Notes: generated from the letters alone by a model not told the origin. 64,000 nucleotides of DNA from Nitrososphaerota archaeon (GCA_028866895.1 JAGWHF010000010.1:20665-84664), one strand, 5' to 3'. Counted from the first letter of the stretch, positions 17,364-26,844 are shown. A program made the numbers and translations.

Positions 17364-18122
17364 CTATTGTTTTAGGCTGTTTAGTACGGAAAGGGCACTT
17401 TTGAAGTCGTTTGGAGAACTGATTAAGACATCTCCGGCCACATTGTGGACTTGTTTTATGAATCCTACCACATCATTGCTGTAGGCAGACCAGTCGAGAT
17501 TGAGCATGCTTGCAGACTTTCTGTTCAGCTCTGATGCCAAAAGTACGCAGGGTATTATCCTAAAGCCGTGGGGCTTTAGCCTGTCGACTATTCTGACGAC
17601 CTGGTCTACGGAACTTATTACCTGGGTTACAAACCCCTTGGGTTCTGCCTCTATTTTTTTTTGAATTTTCTCAAAGTCGGGGTTGCTGGAAATCGAGAGG
17701 TACAGATCAATCTTTTCGCCAAAACCCTGTTCATTGAACTGTTTTACAACCTGGCTTGGGACCAGCCTTGAATCCTTCGGCCCCGTGGGCGGGGCATCGC
17801 CCTTGATGATGAGGACGCCGTTCAGATTTAGCAAGATTGCGTCGCAAATTGTCTGGGTCATGGAGGTGTGGTTTCTATCTCTTACCCTGACGCTGGCAGA
17901 AATGCTGATTTTGTTATTGGAATTCTTGATAAAAAATCCGGCCGTTATGGGGGAGATTCGGGGAATGCCAAGTACCGAGTCCGTTACGTGTATGTTTTCG
18001 CAAAGCCGGCCTATCTCAACCGATTTCGCCCTGAATTTGTCCAGCGAATCTTGGAGTTCCTTGCGTGAGAGGACAGTATTCTGAATTACTTTGGGGGGAT
18101 TTAGCTCATAGATTACCGTCAT
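17364..18122 (-). CDS. Methylenetetrahydrofolate reductase-like protein
   Basis: A 252-residue TIM-barrel protein resembling the MetF family. Visible stretches are ISASVRVRDRNHTSMTQTIC, ILLNLNGVLIIKGDAPPTGP and GFVTQVISSVDQVVRIV, which match the substrate/FAD regions loosely. It is divergent from the split methionine synthase 94 bases away, so it most likely supplies the methyl group for homocysteine methylation. Whether the carrier here is folate or a methanopterin-like pterin cannot be told. Confidence 0.72.
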   Translation of the reverse strand: MTVIYELNPPKVIQNTVLSRKELQDSLDKFRAKSVEIGRLCENIHVTDSVLGIPRISPITAGFFIKNSNNKISISASVRVRDRNHTSMTQTICDAILLNLNGVLIIKGDAPPTGPKDSRLVPSQVVKQFNEQGFGEKIDLYLSISSNPDFEKIQKKIEAEPKGFVTQVISSVDQVVRIVDRLKPHGFRIIPCVLLASELNRKSASMLNLDWSAYSNDVVGFIKQVHNVAGDVLISSPNDFKSALSVLNSLKQ

Positions 18123-18216
18123 AATTGAGGGTGTTTATTACTTTGTTATAACCTTTGAAGGACCTTGTATTCACATGCAAAAGAAAAATAATCCGTCAAA
18201 CTAGGACAAGTTGTAA

Positions 18217-19179
18217 TTGGCCCAAAAAATCCCGCTTGGTGAGTTGATAAAACAAAAAATTGTGCTGTTTGACGGTGCAATGGGGACGGAAATCCAGAAA
18301 CTAAATCCAAAACCCGAGGACTTTCCGGACGGCAAGGACGGGTTCAATGACGGACTGTCCTTCACAAGGCCTGAATGGATAAAAAATATTCATAGAAACT
18401 ACCTTAGGGCCGGTGCGGATTGTATAGAGACTAATACATTCGGCTCAAATAAGATCAAACTTGAGGAATACGGCTACGGAGACAAGACTGTCGAGTTTAA
18501 TAAAAAAATTGCAGAGCTGGCAGTGGGGGTAGCAAATGAATTTACGGATAGGCCAAGGTATGTCATAGGCTCGATGGGGCCGACAGGGTTCCTGCCAAGC
18601 TCAAACGATCCTTCACTGGGACAAATGCCTCTGGACAAGATAAGGGAGGCCTTTGAATTGCAGGCGGAGGGGCTGCTAGCTGGAGGGGTTGATGCCATAC
18701 TGATTGAAACGAGCCAGGACATCTTGGAGGTAAAACTGGCAATAGAGGGATGCCAAACTGCTATGGGGAAAACTGGGAGGAAAGTTCCAATAATCTCCAA
18801 TGTTACACTCGACAAGTACGGAAAAATGCTGCTTGGGACAACAGTCCAGGCTGCATATACCACCGTGTCTAGAATGGGAATTGATGCATTCGGGCTGAAC
18901 TGTTCGACTGGACCAAGCGAGATGATGCCAAGCGTACAGTGGTTAAATGAACAGGAGGATCTTCCTTTACTTGTGGTTCCAAATGCGGGGATGCCTGAAA
19001 ACCAGGGGGGGAAGGCAATTTACAAGATGGCCCCGGAGGATATGGCGGGGGTTATGAAAGACTTTCTGGGGCAGTACGGGAAGGTAAGGATCATAGGCGG
19101 TTGCTGCGGCACAAATCCGGAACATATAGCACTTTTGAGAAAAATAATCGATGAAAAACAGTCTGGAAATAACCGTTAG
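18217..19179 (+). CDS. Methionine synthase, homocysteine-binding module (MetH N-terminal part)
   Basis: A 320-residue homocysteine S-methyltransferase domain starting from TTG 18217. LFDGAMGTEIQKLNP is the family start; zinc ligands are expected at the Cys of FGLNCSTGPSE and the Cys pair of IIGGCCGTNPEH. It corresponds to the first module of cobalamin-dependent MetH. The remaining modules are encoded by the next gene, 26 bases downstream, so the enzyme is split into two chains. An alternative is a stand-alone S-methylmethionine-type transferase, but the context argues against it. Confidence 0.9.
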   Translation: MAQKIPLGELIKQKIVLFDGAMGTEIQKLNPKPEDFPDGKDGFNDGLSFTRPEWIKNIHRNYLRAGADCIETNTFGSNKIKLEEYGYGDKTVEFNKKIAELAVGVANEFTDRPRYVIGSMGPTGFLPSSNDPSLGQMPLDKIREAFELQAEGLLAGGVDAILIETSQDILEVKLAIEGCQTAMGKTGRKVPIISNVTLDKYGKMLLGTTVQAAYTTVSRMGIDAFGLNCSTGPSEMMPSVQWLNEQEDLPLLVVPNAGMPENQGGKAIYKMAPEDMAGVMKDFLGQYGKVRIIGGCCGTNPEHIALLRKIIDEKQSGNNR

Positions 19180-19205
19180 GTATTTAGAAAAAGAAATGGA
19201 CAGGG

Positions 19206-21710
19206 TTGGTGTTGAAACCTTTTCGGGTCAGTTCGGCATTAAAGGCTGTGGATTTGAGGCAGGATCCTCCTCCGTTAATCATAGGGGAGAGGCTTAATGC
19301 CCAAGGGTCAAAAAAAGCAAAGGAATTCGTCCTGCATGACAATTTTGAAGAACTTGTGAGGATTGCAAAAGACCAGGTGGAGGATGGGGCTCATTGTCTG
19401 GATGTCTGTGTGGCTACGACAGAACGGTCCGATGAGCTTGAATTCATGAAAAAACTGGTCAAGATGTTAAGCCTCGAGATTGACGCCCCCCTTGTCATAG
19501 ACTCGACGGAACCCAAAGTGATAGCCGCTGCTCTTGAGCAGATCCCTGGCAGGCCGATCATAAACTCAATAAATCTTGAGGGCGACGGCAGCAGATTCAG
19601 TGCACTTGCCCCTCTGATGATAAAATACGGGACCCCTGCCATTGCTATGTGTATTGGGCCAAAGGGCATGGCAAAAACTCCGCGGGAAAAGCTTGAGACT
19701 GCAGAACTCTTAGTTGAGACCGGGAGAAAATATGGCCTTGATGAGGGACATTTTATCTTTGATGTCCTTACATTTACCTTGGCTACGGGCGAGGCAGAAT
19801 TTCTTGAGGCGGGAAAAAATACTCTGGAAGGAATAAGCCTGGTCAAAAAAAGATTTCCAAACTCCTACACCACGTTGGGTTTAAGCAACGTAAGCTTCGG
19901 TCTTGCTCCTAGGGCAAGGAAGATCCTAAATGCAGTATTCCTTTACCACGCCGTAAAGGCGGGATTGGATACAGTCATAATCAACCCGAAGGATGTCATA
20001 CCGTATGCCGAGGTGGATGAGAAGGAACGAAACCTTGCAGAGGGTCTCATATTCAACAGGCATCAAAACGCACTTGCGGATTTCATATCTTATTTTGAAA
20101 AGTCAAAGTCCACCTTGGGGCCTTCTGAGAGGAAGACGCAGGTTGATCCTACCTGGCCTGCCGGCAAGAGATGTAATTTCAGGATAGTAAATAGAGTCAG
20201 GGACGGCATTGAGGATGATGTCATAAGCGCAATCTCTCAGCGGATTCCGGATTGCAAGTTGTTGGAAAATGGTGCTAGTCTGAGGATTGATGCGCCCAGG
20301 GAGCTGACGCACAAGGCGGCAATACAGACATTAAATGAAGACCTGCTTCCGGCAATGAAGGAAGTCGGCGACAAGTTCGGGGCAGGAGAGCTGATATTGC
20401 CATTTGTATTAAAGTCTGCCGAGTGCATGAAGGCGGCGGTTGCCGAACTTGAGAAGTACCTTCTCAAAGAGGAGGGGAGCACGAAAGGAAAGCTTGTGCT
20501 TGGCACCGTGTATGGCGACGTACATGATATTGGAAAGAATCTCGTCAAGACAATCTTTGAAAACAATGGGTATACCGTATATGATCTGGGAAAGCAAGTG
20601 CCGCTGCAAAAATTCCTGGACAAGATCGAGGAGGTAAAGGCGGATGCCGTAGGGCTGTCGGCGCTTTTGGTCTCGACCTCAAAACAGATGCAGGTCTTTG
20701 TGGAACATGCAAGGAAAAACAGGTTGCAGGTACCGGTCTTATGTGGGGGTGCCGCAATCAACAGCAACTACATAAACAGGATTGCCAAGGAGGGAGGAAT
20801 TTATCAGCCGGGAGTTTTCTACTGCAAGACCATGTTTGACGGGCTCAAGACCATGGACAAACTGGTATCAGAACAGAAAGGGACATTTGTCAGGGAGTGG
20901 AATGAGCGGATGGAAAAATGGGCAGAGACTACCGTGGAGAGGACTCCGGAGGGGGTTATGGAGAGGAGCTTGATAAAACCTGTCGCGGCACCAAACCCGC
21001 CGCACGTCAATAGGATAATCCGTCTGGGACCAAAGGAGGTAGACCTGAATGAGATATGGGGGTTTCTGGACTTGAAATCGCTCTTTGTTTTGTCATGGGG
21101 CCTGAGAGGCAAGTCAGCAAAAGATTCGGAAGAGGAACACAAGGCCCTGCTTGAGGAATGGAAGCGACGGATTCTTGCTGAAAAACTATTCGAGCCTTCT
21201 GCCGTGTATGGATACTTTAGATGCCACGGCAGGGATGGGATCTTGATTGTCGATAGCCCCAACGGGGAATCGCTGACGTTCGAATTCCCACGATCATCAA
21301 GATCAAAGCATTTGTGCCTTGCAGATTATTTCGGTGAAGATGATATCGTGGCGTTTCAGGCAGTTACTGTGGGCACCAAGGTCTCAGAGATGATTGAACA
21401 GTGGAACAAGGAAGGCAGGTATACCGATGCCTATTATCTGCACGGTATTGCAGTGGAGACGGCGGAAGCCATGGCGGCTTGGATTAACCAGAAGGTAAGG
21501 GACGACTTCGGGATTGGGAAAAACCGTGGCCTTCGGTACAGCTGGGGATACCCAAGCTGTCCAGACGTCTCGCAGCATTTTATGGTCTGGAAGCTATTGG
21601 AACCGGAGAGATCGGGAATGACACTTACTGAATCGGGGCAGATAATACCCGAACAATCGACTGCTGCCATAGTGGTGCACCATCCGGAGGCAGAGTATTT
21701 TGCATTGTGA
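19206..21710 (+). CDS. metH: Cobalamin-dependent methionine synthase, pterin/B12/activation modules
   Basis: An 834-residue protein holding the rest of MetH: pterin-binding barrel (about 20-275), cobalamin cap (about 325-425), Rossmann B12 domain with DVHDIGKN (cobalt-ligand His440), and the C-terminal SAM-dependent activation domain with RYSWGYPSCPD near residue 777. Starts TTG 19206, GTG 19209 and TTG 19212 are all possible. With the preceding gene it makes a two-subunit MetH that needs B12; thaumarchaea are known B12 makers. Confidence 0.93.
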   Translation: MVLKPFRVSSALKAVDLRQDPPPLIIGERLNAQGSKKAKEFVLHDNFEELVRIAKDQVEDGAHCLDVCVATTERSDELEFMKKLVKMLSLEIDAPLVIDSTEPKVIAAALEQIPGRPIINSINLEGDGSRFSALAPLMIKYGTPAIAMCIGPKGMAKTPREKLETAELLVETGRKYGLDEGHFIFDVLTFTLATGEAEFLEAGKNTLEGISLVKKRFPNSYTTLGLSNVSFGLAPRARKILNAVFLYHAVKAGLDTVIINPKDVIPYAEVDEKERNLAEGLIFNRHQNALADFISYFEKSKSTLGPSERKTQVDPTWPAGKRCNFRIVNRVRDGIEDDVISAISQRIPDCKLLENGASLRIDAPRELTHKAAIQTLNEDLLPAMKEVGDKFGAGELILPFVLKSAECMKAAVAELEKYLLKEEGSTKGKLVLGTVYGDVHDIGKNLVKTIFENNGYTVYDLGKQVPLQKFLDKIEEVKADAVGLSALLVSTSKQMQVFVEHARKNRLQVPVLCGGAAINSNYINRIAKEGGIYQPGVFYCKTMFDGLKTMDKLVSEQKGTFVREWNERMEKWAETTVERTPEGVMERSLIKPVAAPNPPHVNRIIRLGPKEVDLNEIWGFLDLKSLFVLSWGLRGKSAKDSEEEHKALLEEWKRRILAEKLFEPSAVYGYFRCHGRDGILIVDSPNGESLTFEFPRSSRSKHLCLADYFGEDDIVAFQAVTVGTKVSEMIEQWNKEGRYTDAYYLHGIAVETAEAMAAWINQKVRDDFGIGKNRGLRYSWGYPSCPDVSQHFMVWKLLEPERSGMTLTESGQIIPEQSTAAIVVHHPEAEYFAL

Positions 21711-21742
21711 GGCAGTCATGAATATGTCGGTCTTGAAACCCT

Positions 21743-22306
21743 ATGCCTGAACTAGGAAGATTAAAGGAGATTCTTTCAGGCCCGGTAGTGGATCCTTCAA
21801 GAAGGCCCGAAGGAACAAAACTTGCCTCGGTTCTTGTCATAATTTATGGGCAGGGTCCATACGTCATAATGACGGAAAGGCCAAAGACCATGAACAATCA
21901 TGCAGGTGAGGTATCATTTCCAGGCGGAAGTTGGCAAGGCAGGGACGTTGATCTCTTATCTACCGCGCTGAGGGAGACGAGGGAGGAACTAGGGTTTGCC
22001 ATTTCTCCCTCCGATGTTATAGGGCAACTAGAATCTGTCACCACGCTGAATTCTGGTTTTACGATATTTCCATTCATAGCGATAGTCGAAAAAATTCCCG
22101 AGATGAAACCTAATGCCGAGATTGAATCCGTCCTGAAAATACCTCTCATTCCGCTCCTCCATACGATGGGAACTGACCAGAATCCGGCCCATCGCTCAAT
22201 CCGTGAGATGTACACTTTTCAGTTTCAGGACTATCTGATTTGGGGAGCATCTGCAAGGATAATGCGGCAGATATACGTCAGGCTATCAGCAGGAAAGATG
22301 ATCTAG
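21743..22306 (+). CDS. NUDIX hydrolase, CoA pyrophosphatase-like
   Basis: A 187-residue protein with a NUDIX box around FPGGSWQGRD...ALRETREELG (about residues 60-86). The NHAGEVSFPGG segment before the box is the extra signature of NudL/CoA diphosphatases, so cleavage of CoA or a related nucleotide is likely. It follows metH on the same strand with 32 bases between. Confidence 0.85.
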   Translation: MPELGRLKEILSGPVVDPSRRPEGTKLASVLVIIYGQGPYVIMTERPKTMNNHAGEVSFPGGSWQGRDVDLLSTALRETREELGFAISPSDVIGQLESVTTLNSGFTIFPFIAIVEKIPEMKPNAEIESVLKIPLIPLLHTMGTDQNPAHRSIREMYTFQFQDYLIWGASARIMRQIYVRLSAGKMI

Positions 22307-22355
22307 GCCAGCCCGTGAGATTCATTTAAAAAGAGGTCTGGATTCTCAAAATTTC

Positions 22356-22514
22356 ATGGCTGCCCGCAAGTCAACTCCAAGAAAAGTGAGGCTCATGAGC
22401 AAAGTTAAGCAGAATTCTGCAGTCCCAGCGTGGGTTATAGTCAAGACAAAGAGGAGGGTCAGAACTAACCCGAAGAGGAGACAGTGGCGCAGGACAGATG
22501 TGAGGGTCGGATAA
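22356..22514 (+). CDS. rpl39e: Ribosomal protein L39e (eL39)
   Basis: A 52-residue, very basic protein (MAARKSTPRKVRLMSK... ending RRTDVRVG) with the NPKRRQWRR motif of L39e, which lines the ribosomal exit tunnel. The TAA at 22512-22514 is followed at once by the ATG of L31e. A TATA-like TTCATTTAAAA lies about 30 bases upstream of the start. Confidence 0.95.
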   Translation: MAARKSTPRKVRLMSKVKQNSAVPAWVIVKTKRRVRTNPKRRQWRRTDVRVG

Positions 22515-23078
22515 ATGTCAGAAGAAACTACGGAGAGGATTTATACTATAAACTTGGGAAAGGTGATGCTCTCACCAACTAACCAAAGAGCAAAGAGAGC
22601 GATAAACATGATCCGGACCTTTGCCTCAAAGCACATGAAATCTGAAAGTGTAAAGATTGAGGAAGAGATAAGTCATCTTGTATGGGAGAGGGGCATAAGG
22701 CATCCGCCTAGAAAAATAAGGGTCAAACTCTCAAAGGATGATGACGGAAACATACTGGTCTCAAAATATCAAGAGGAGAGAAAGGCAGGCGAGGAAAAGC
22801 CGAAAAAAGATGCCAAGAAGACTGAAGAAAAGAAGGCTGCCGAAGAAAAGCCGAAGGAGGAAAAGAAGGCCGAGGAAAAGCCAAAGCCGGAAGTGACGGC
22901 TGAGGAAAAGCCGAAAAAAGATGCCAAGAAGACTGAAGAAAAGAAGGCTGCCGAAGAAAAGCCGAAGGAGGAAAAGAAGGCCGAGGAAAAGCCAAAGCCG
23001 GAAGGCAAGAAGGCTGAAGAGAAAAGTACTAAAGAAGAGAAGAAACCTGAGAAGGCAGCAAAGAAGCCTAAAGAGTAA
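22515..23078 (+). CDS. rpl31e: Ribosomal protein L31e with a long repeat-built Lys/Glu tail
   Basis: Residues 1-88 are a complete L31e (ERIYTINLGKVMLSP, VWERGIRHPPRKIRVKL). Archaeal L31e usually ends there; this one continues for about 100 residues made only of Lys, Glu, Ala, Pro, Asp and Thr (EEKPKK, KKAEEK units). The tail contains a 111-bp direct duplication in DNA. It is co-transcribed with L39e. The tail is probably disordered and exposed at the tunnel exit; its function is unknown. Confidence 0.93.
   Translation: MSEETTERIYTINLGKVMLSPTNQRAKRAINMIRTFASKHMKSESVKIEEEISHLVWERGIRHPPRKIRVKLSKDDDGNILVSKYQEERKAGEEKPKKDAKKTEEKKAAEEKPKEEKKAEEKPKPEVTAEEKPKKDAKKTEEKKAAEEKPKEEKKAEEKPKPEGKKAEEKSTKEEKKPEKAAKKPKE
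22791..23004 (+). repeat. Direct duplication inside L31e (two identical 103-base copies, period 111)
   Basis: 22791-22893 and 22902-23004 are identical over 103 bases and separated by 8 bases. The 111-base period equals 37 codons, so the frame is kept. Identity at synonymous sites shows recent duplication or ongoing homogenisation. Confidence 0.95.
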
Positions 23079-24032
23079 TTATTCTATCTGCTCTAATTCC
23101 AAGTCGATTTTTACACTGGCCTCTGGCTCATCCCAGTCAAGAGTATTTTCTTTTGGAATGATTCCCAAGGGATCATATCTGTCAAATCGGGTCTCACCAT
23201 CGACGGAGCTGAGCAAAACCACTTTTGATTTTTCACCATTTGCAACCGACATACTGACGCGGGTGCTGTCATTGCTGAATATTCCGCTGATGGTGTTTAC
23301 CATTGAATTTAGAGTGCCTATTGGCACTTTTTTTCCTCCCATTACATATAGGAGGGCGCTCTTGATGTTCTTTGGTGGGACATCCTCATACAACATCTTC
23401 AGGGAATCCCTCAGGGAGTCCTCGATGTCTGGAATGTCCTTGCTTGTGGAAAGTATGTTGGTCCTTAGAGGCAACGCTGAATTCTTCAGGGTTGAAACTA
23501 CATGCATGAGTGCGGCATTTGTGATGACGTTGCAGGCGTCGGGGGTAAGATCGGGATTACTGTCGAGTAGGGCATCGTTGTCTATGATTATGGTGCAGTC
23601 TGAATTTGCCTTTAGTCGCTTCAATGAGACGCCTGAGAAGAATATCCTGTCCTTCTCGAACTTGAACGGCATGATTCCAAAGGAAAGTACGTTCTTTCCA
23701 AGCTCCTGGGCTATCTGCGATACGACTGGGGCCAGCGCGGCGCCAGATTTTCCAGCCAGGTTTGCTACTATGATTACGGTCGAATACGGCTCTATCTTCT
23801 CGACAAGTGATTTTTCAGCCCCTAACGAAACGCCTCTTATGAGATAGGCTGAAGGGTTGATGATGGGGCTTGTATTTATCAGGATTCTGGATGATTTTCC
23901 TGCAAGGTCTTTCGGGTCATGGCTGATGACCAGGCTGTCCGATCCGAGTTCTTCCTTTATGCCCGTGGCTATCCTGCTTCCTGCCCCGCCTAGTCCAATT
24001 ACTAGGATTGGCTCTTGGATTTGGAACTCCAT
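23079..24032 (-). CDS. Divergent FtsZ/tubulin-like protein of Thaumarchaeota
   Basis: A 317-residue protein starting with a glycine loop, ILVIGLGGAGSRIATGI (about 9-25), like the FtsZ N-terminus. The tubulin signature loop (GGGTGTG in FtsZ) is replaced by NLAGKSGAALAP near residues 90-102, so normal GTP binding or hydrolysis is doubtful. Thaumarchaea are known to carry such an FtsZ-like protein while dividing with the Cdv system. Its stop directly abuts the stop of L31e. An FtsZ-derived scaffold is the best guess; classical FtsZ function is unlikely. Confidence 0.78.
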   Translation of the reverse strand: MEFQIQEPILVIGLGGAGSRIATGIKEELGSDSLVISHDPKDLAGKSSRILINTSPIINPSAYLIRGVSLGAEKSLVEKIEPYSTVIIVANLAGKSGAALAPVVSQIAQELGKNVLSFGIMPFKFEKDRIFFSGVSLKRLKANSDCTIIIDNDALLDSNPDLTPDACNVITNAALMHVVSTLKNSALPLRTNILSTSKDIPDIEDSLRDSLKMLYEDVPPKNIKSALLYVMGGKKVPIGTLNSMVNTISGIFSNDSTRVSMSVANGEKSKVVLLSSVDGETRFDRYDPLGIIPKENTLDWDEPEASVKIDLELEQIE

Positions 24033-24106
24033 GACTCTCTCTTGCTTATAAAAAAGGTTAAAAAACTTTGTTGCTTAGTTTTAGTCCTAACTTCGATCTA
24101 AAAAAT

Positions 24107-25375
24107 TTAGCTCGTGATTTGGCCTCGCAGGCCGTGCGTTGAAGATTCTGTAATTCTTACCATTCTCTTTTCGCCTATTTTTGCGCCCTCGTCAACAGAT
24201 ACGGCCTTGTAGGCAAAGTTCCGCCCCCTTACTCCGTCCTCTGACGTCTCATCGAATATGATCTCGCCTTTCCAACCGACCCATTCGAGATTCCGCTCAT
24301 ATGAGATCCTGTTCTTTAAATCAAAAACTTCCCTGCTCCTTCTCATCACTTCGGAGACTGGAATTAGGGGCATCTGTGCAGCCTCAGTTCCGCGTCGTGC
24401 GCTGTATCGTGAGAGGTTGACTATGTCGGGCCTTGTTTCCTCCAGCAAGTCCAAGGTCCTTTCAAAATCTTCCCTCGTTTCCGTGGGAAATCCCACGATG
24501 ATATCTGTAGAAACCGTGAATTTCTCAAACTTTTTTCTGAATAAATCGCTTGTTTTTTTAAATGTCTCAGCGGTGTGTCCGCGCTTCATGTCGTTGAGGA
24601 CCTTGTTGCTACCGCTTTGGACGGGTATGTGGAGGAACTTGAAAACCTTGGGCGACTCGAACGACTTGAGAAGGCCGTCCCTTATTCTTGGCATGTACAT
24701 GGGATTTAGCATCCCTATCCTGGCCATAAAGTCTCTATCGATCTCCGTGACCGCCCTTACGAGTGAGGGAAGGTCAGTGCCAATGTCAAATCCGTAACAA
24801 CCATTGTCGGTAGAAGTCAACCAAACTTCCAGACATCCCTCGCTGATCTCCTGTCTTACCTGCCTGACAATGTCGCCTACCCTGAAACTCTGAAGCTCTC
24901 CCTTTGCTAGCTTTGTCTGGCAAAAAGTACACTCGCTGAGGCAGCCGGTGGCTATCTCTACTATGCCTACAGCGGAGTTCAGCCTTACCTTTGGAAGTCC
25001 GACTTTTGAGATGTCAGAGTCATCGACCTGAACCGTCCTGTCGCCCATCAGTGTAGATCTGACCACCTCGAGGGTCTTGCCTATGGAATTTGGGCCAAGA
25101 AGGGATGCCGTTGGCCCAAACTTCTCTACGGTCTCCCTTTCAGTTTTTGGCAGGCAGCCTGCCACCACCAAGGGTTTGCTTTTCAACTTTTTTATCCGGT
25201 TGATCATCTTGTTGGCGGTGGCATCCTTTACTGCGCACGTCACTATGAGGTTGAGGTCTGCATCCGCAGGATCTTCTGCGAGCGTGTGCCCACCGTTGAC
25301 AACAAGCCCCGTTATCATCTCAGAATCTGCAAAACTCGCAGAGCAGCCGTAAGCTTCAATCCAGATCTTAGCCAT
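24107..25375 (-). CDS. tRNA methylthiotransferase (archaeal MtaB/CDKAL1 type)
   Basis: A 422-residue radical-SAM methylthiotransferase. The N-terminal UPF0004 domain has Cys11, Cys47 and Cys74 for the second iron-sulfur cluster, the radical-SAM motif CLSECTFC gives Cys145/149/152, and the C-terminus is a TRAM-like domain. Enzymes of this type convert t6A37 to ms2t6A37 in tRNAs reading ANN codons. It starts 1 base after the stop of the upstream fumarase gene, suggesting one transcript. Confidence 0.92.
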   Translation of the reverse strand: MAKIWIEAYGCSASFADSEMITGLVVNGGHTLAEDPADADLNLIVTCAVKDATANKMINRIKKLKSKPLVVAGCLPKTERETVEKFGPTASLLGPNSIGKTLEVVRSTLMGDRTVQVDDSDISKVGLPKVRLNSAVGIVEIATGCLSECTFCQTKLAKGELQSFRVGDIVRQVRQEISEGCLEVWLTSTDNGCYGFDIGTDLPSLVRAVTEIDRDFMARIGMLNPMYMPRIRDGLLKSFESPKVFKFLHIPVQSGSNKVLNDMKRGHTAETFKKTSDLFRKKFEKFTVSTDIIVGFPTETREDFERTLDLLEETRPDIVNLSRYSARRGTEAAQMPLIPVSEVMRRSREVFDLKNRISYERNLEWVGWKGEIIFDETSEDGVRGRNFAYKAVSVDEGAKIGEKRMVRITESSTHGLRGQITS

Positions 25376-25376
25376 G

Positions 25377-26738
25377 CTACTTCAATAATGCGTCTACTTC
25401 CTTCTCGCTCATCAATCCCTTTGAGACTACCAGGTGGCGTATTGTCTTGCCAGTCTTAAGGGATTCCTTGTAGAGGTCTGCCGAAACAAGATATCCGAGT
25501 TTGGGCGAGAGCAGAGTTACTATGACGGGGCTGTTTTCAATATACTGGCGAAGCTTGTCCCTGTTTGCGCTCAATCCTGAGACTAGGTTACGGGAGAATA
25601 TTGGCACAAAGTTCTTCAACATGTCTGTCGATTCCAGAACGGACTTTAGCATTACCGGCAGCATTACGTTAAGCTCGAATTGTCCTGATTGGGCTGCAAG
25701 GGAAACCGTCAGGTCGTTGCCTATTATGTTAAAGCAAACCATGTTCATGCACTCTGCAAGTGAAGGGTTGACCTTGCCAGGCATTATAGATGACCCTGCA
25801 TGGACTGCGGGAATTCCAATCTCTGCAAGACCTGCTACTGGGCCGGATGCCATCAGTCTGATATCGTTTGAAAATCTGCCCATCTCAAGTGCCAGATTTC
25901 TGAGAGTGGAGGACAGATAAGCCACCGCAAACCTGCTCTGCAGTCCGAACTGCATGTCTGATTGCGGCCTTAGTGGGAGCCCGGAAATCTTTGCCAACTC
26001 TGATATCGCTGTCGCCCTGTACCCCTTGGGAGTGTTGGCACCAGTGCCTACGGCGGTCCCTCCTAGGGCAACATATTCTAGTTCTTTCTTTGCTACTGCG
26101 ATTGCATCGCGGGCCTTCGCCAAGGCTGTTGCATATGCGCCAAACTCTCCGCCAAGGGTTACAGGAAGGGCATCCATGAGGTGGGTTCTGCCAATTTTTT
26201 GATAACTTGAAAACTCTCTTGCTTTTTTTGTAATTGTTTTTATCAGGCCATCCAGAGCTGGAAGGACTTCCCTTATGTTGAAAAGAATGGCCATGTGCAT
26301 GGCTGTAGGAAAGGTGTCATTGCTTGACTGTGACATGTTCACGTGATCATTTGAATGGATGACTTTGGCATTCCCTTTTTTTTCTCCGAGAATCTCGAGT
26401 GCGACGTTGGCTATGACCTCGTTGGAATTCATGTTGAAGGCCGTGCCTGCGCCCGAGTTGATGGGCTCGACAAGGAACTGGTCGAGGTACTTGCCCGAGA
26501 TTATCCTGTCACATGCCTTTGTGATGGCATTTCCACGCCTCTGGTCGATTGCCCCTGCCTTCATGTTGGCTATGGCCGCCGACCGTTTAATCATCACAAA
26601 CGCAATGATCAAATTCGTATGTGGTTTTAGTCCGGTTACATGGTATTGCTGGATTGCCCTTGAGGTGAAGGCGCCATAATATGCTTCAATTGGAATCCTT
26701 ACGTCCCCGAGGGAGTCCCTCTCGATTCTATATTCCAC
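25377..26738 (-). CDS. fumC: Class II fumarate hydratase (or aspartate ammonia-lyase)
   Basis: A 453-residue member of the fumarase/aspartase superfamily with the signature GSSIMPGKVNPSLAE, SSNDTFPTAMH and GRTHLMDALPV. Fumarase is favoured because thaumarchaea need one in the oxidative/reductive C4 part of central metabolism and family members of this length are mostly FumC, but aspartase cannot be excluded. Divergent from nirK with 135 bases of AT-rich DNA between them. Confidence 0.85.
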   Translation of the reverse strand: MEYRIERDSLGDVRIPIEAYYGAFTSRAIQQYHVTGLKPHTNLIIAFVMIKRSAAIANMKAGAIDQRRGNAITKACDRIISGKYLDQFLVEPINSGAGTAFNMNSNEVIANVALEILGEKKGNAKVIHSNDHVNMSQSSNDTFPTAMHMAILFNIREVLPALDGLIKTITKKAREFSSYQKIGRTHLMDALPVTLGGEFGAYATALAKARDAIAVAKKELEYVALGGTAVGTGANTPKGYRATAISELAKISGLPLRPQSDMQFGLQSRFAVAYLSSTLRNLALEMGRFSNDIRLMASGPVAGLAEIGIPAVHAGSSIMPGKVNPSLAECMNMVCFNIIGNDLTVSLAAQSGQFELNVMLPVMLKSVLESTDMLKNFVPIFSRNLVSGLSANRDKLRQYIENSPVIVTLLSPKLGYLVSADLYKESLKTGKTIRHLVVSKGLMSEKEVDALLK

Positions 26739-26844
26739 GGCAACCTACCAGTAAAATTCCTAATATTCATTCCCATTTGAAAAATTACAAAAATACCAAG
26801 CGAGATCTGATATCTTTCACTTATTTTGGTCCCAAAACCCAATA

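Noticed and set aside
22791..23004. Repeat unit considered as CRISPR-like array
   Set aside because: Only two copies, 103 bases each, in frame inside a protein gene, with an 8-base gap rather than spacers.
22723..23008. Minus-strand frames rich in Phe and Ser opposite the L31e tail
   Set aside because: They only mirror the GAA/AAG repeat of the tail; no start context.
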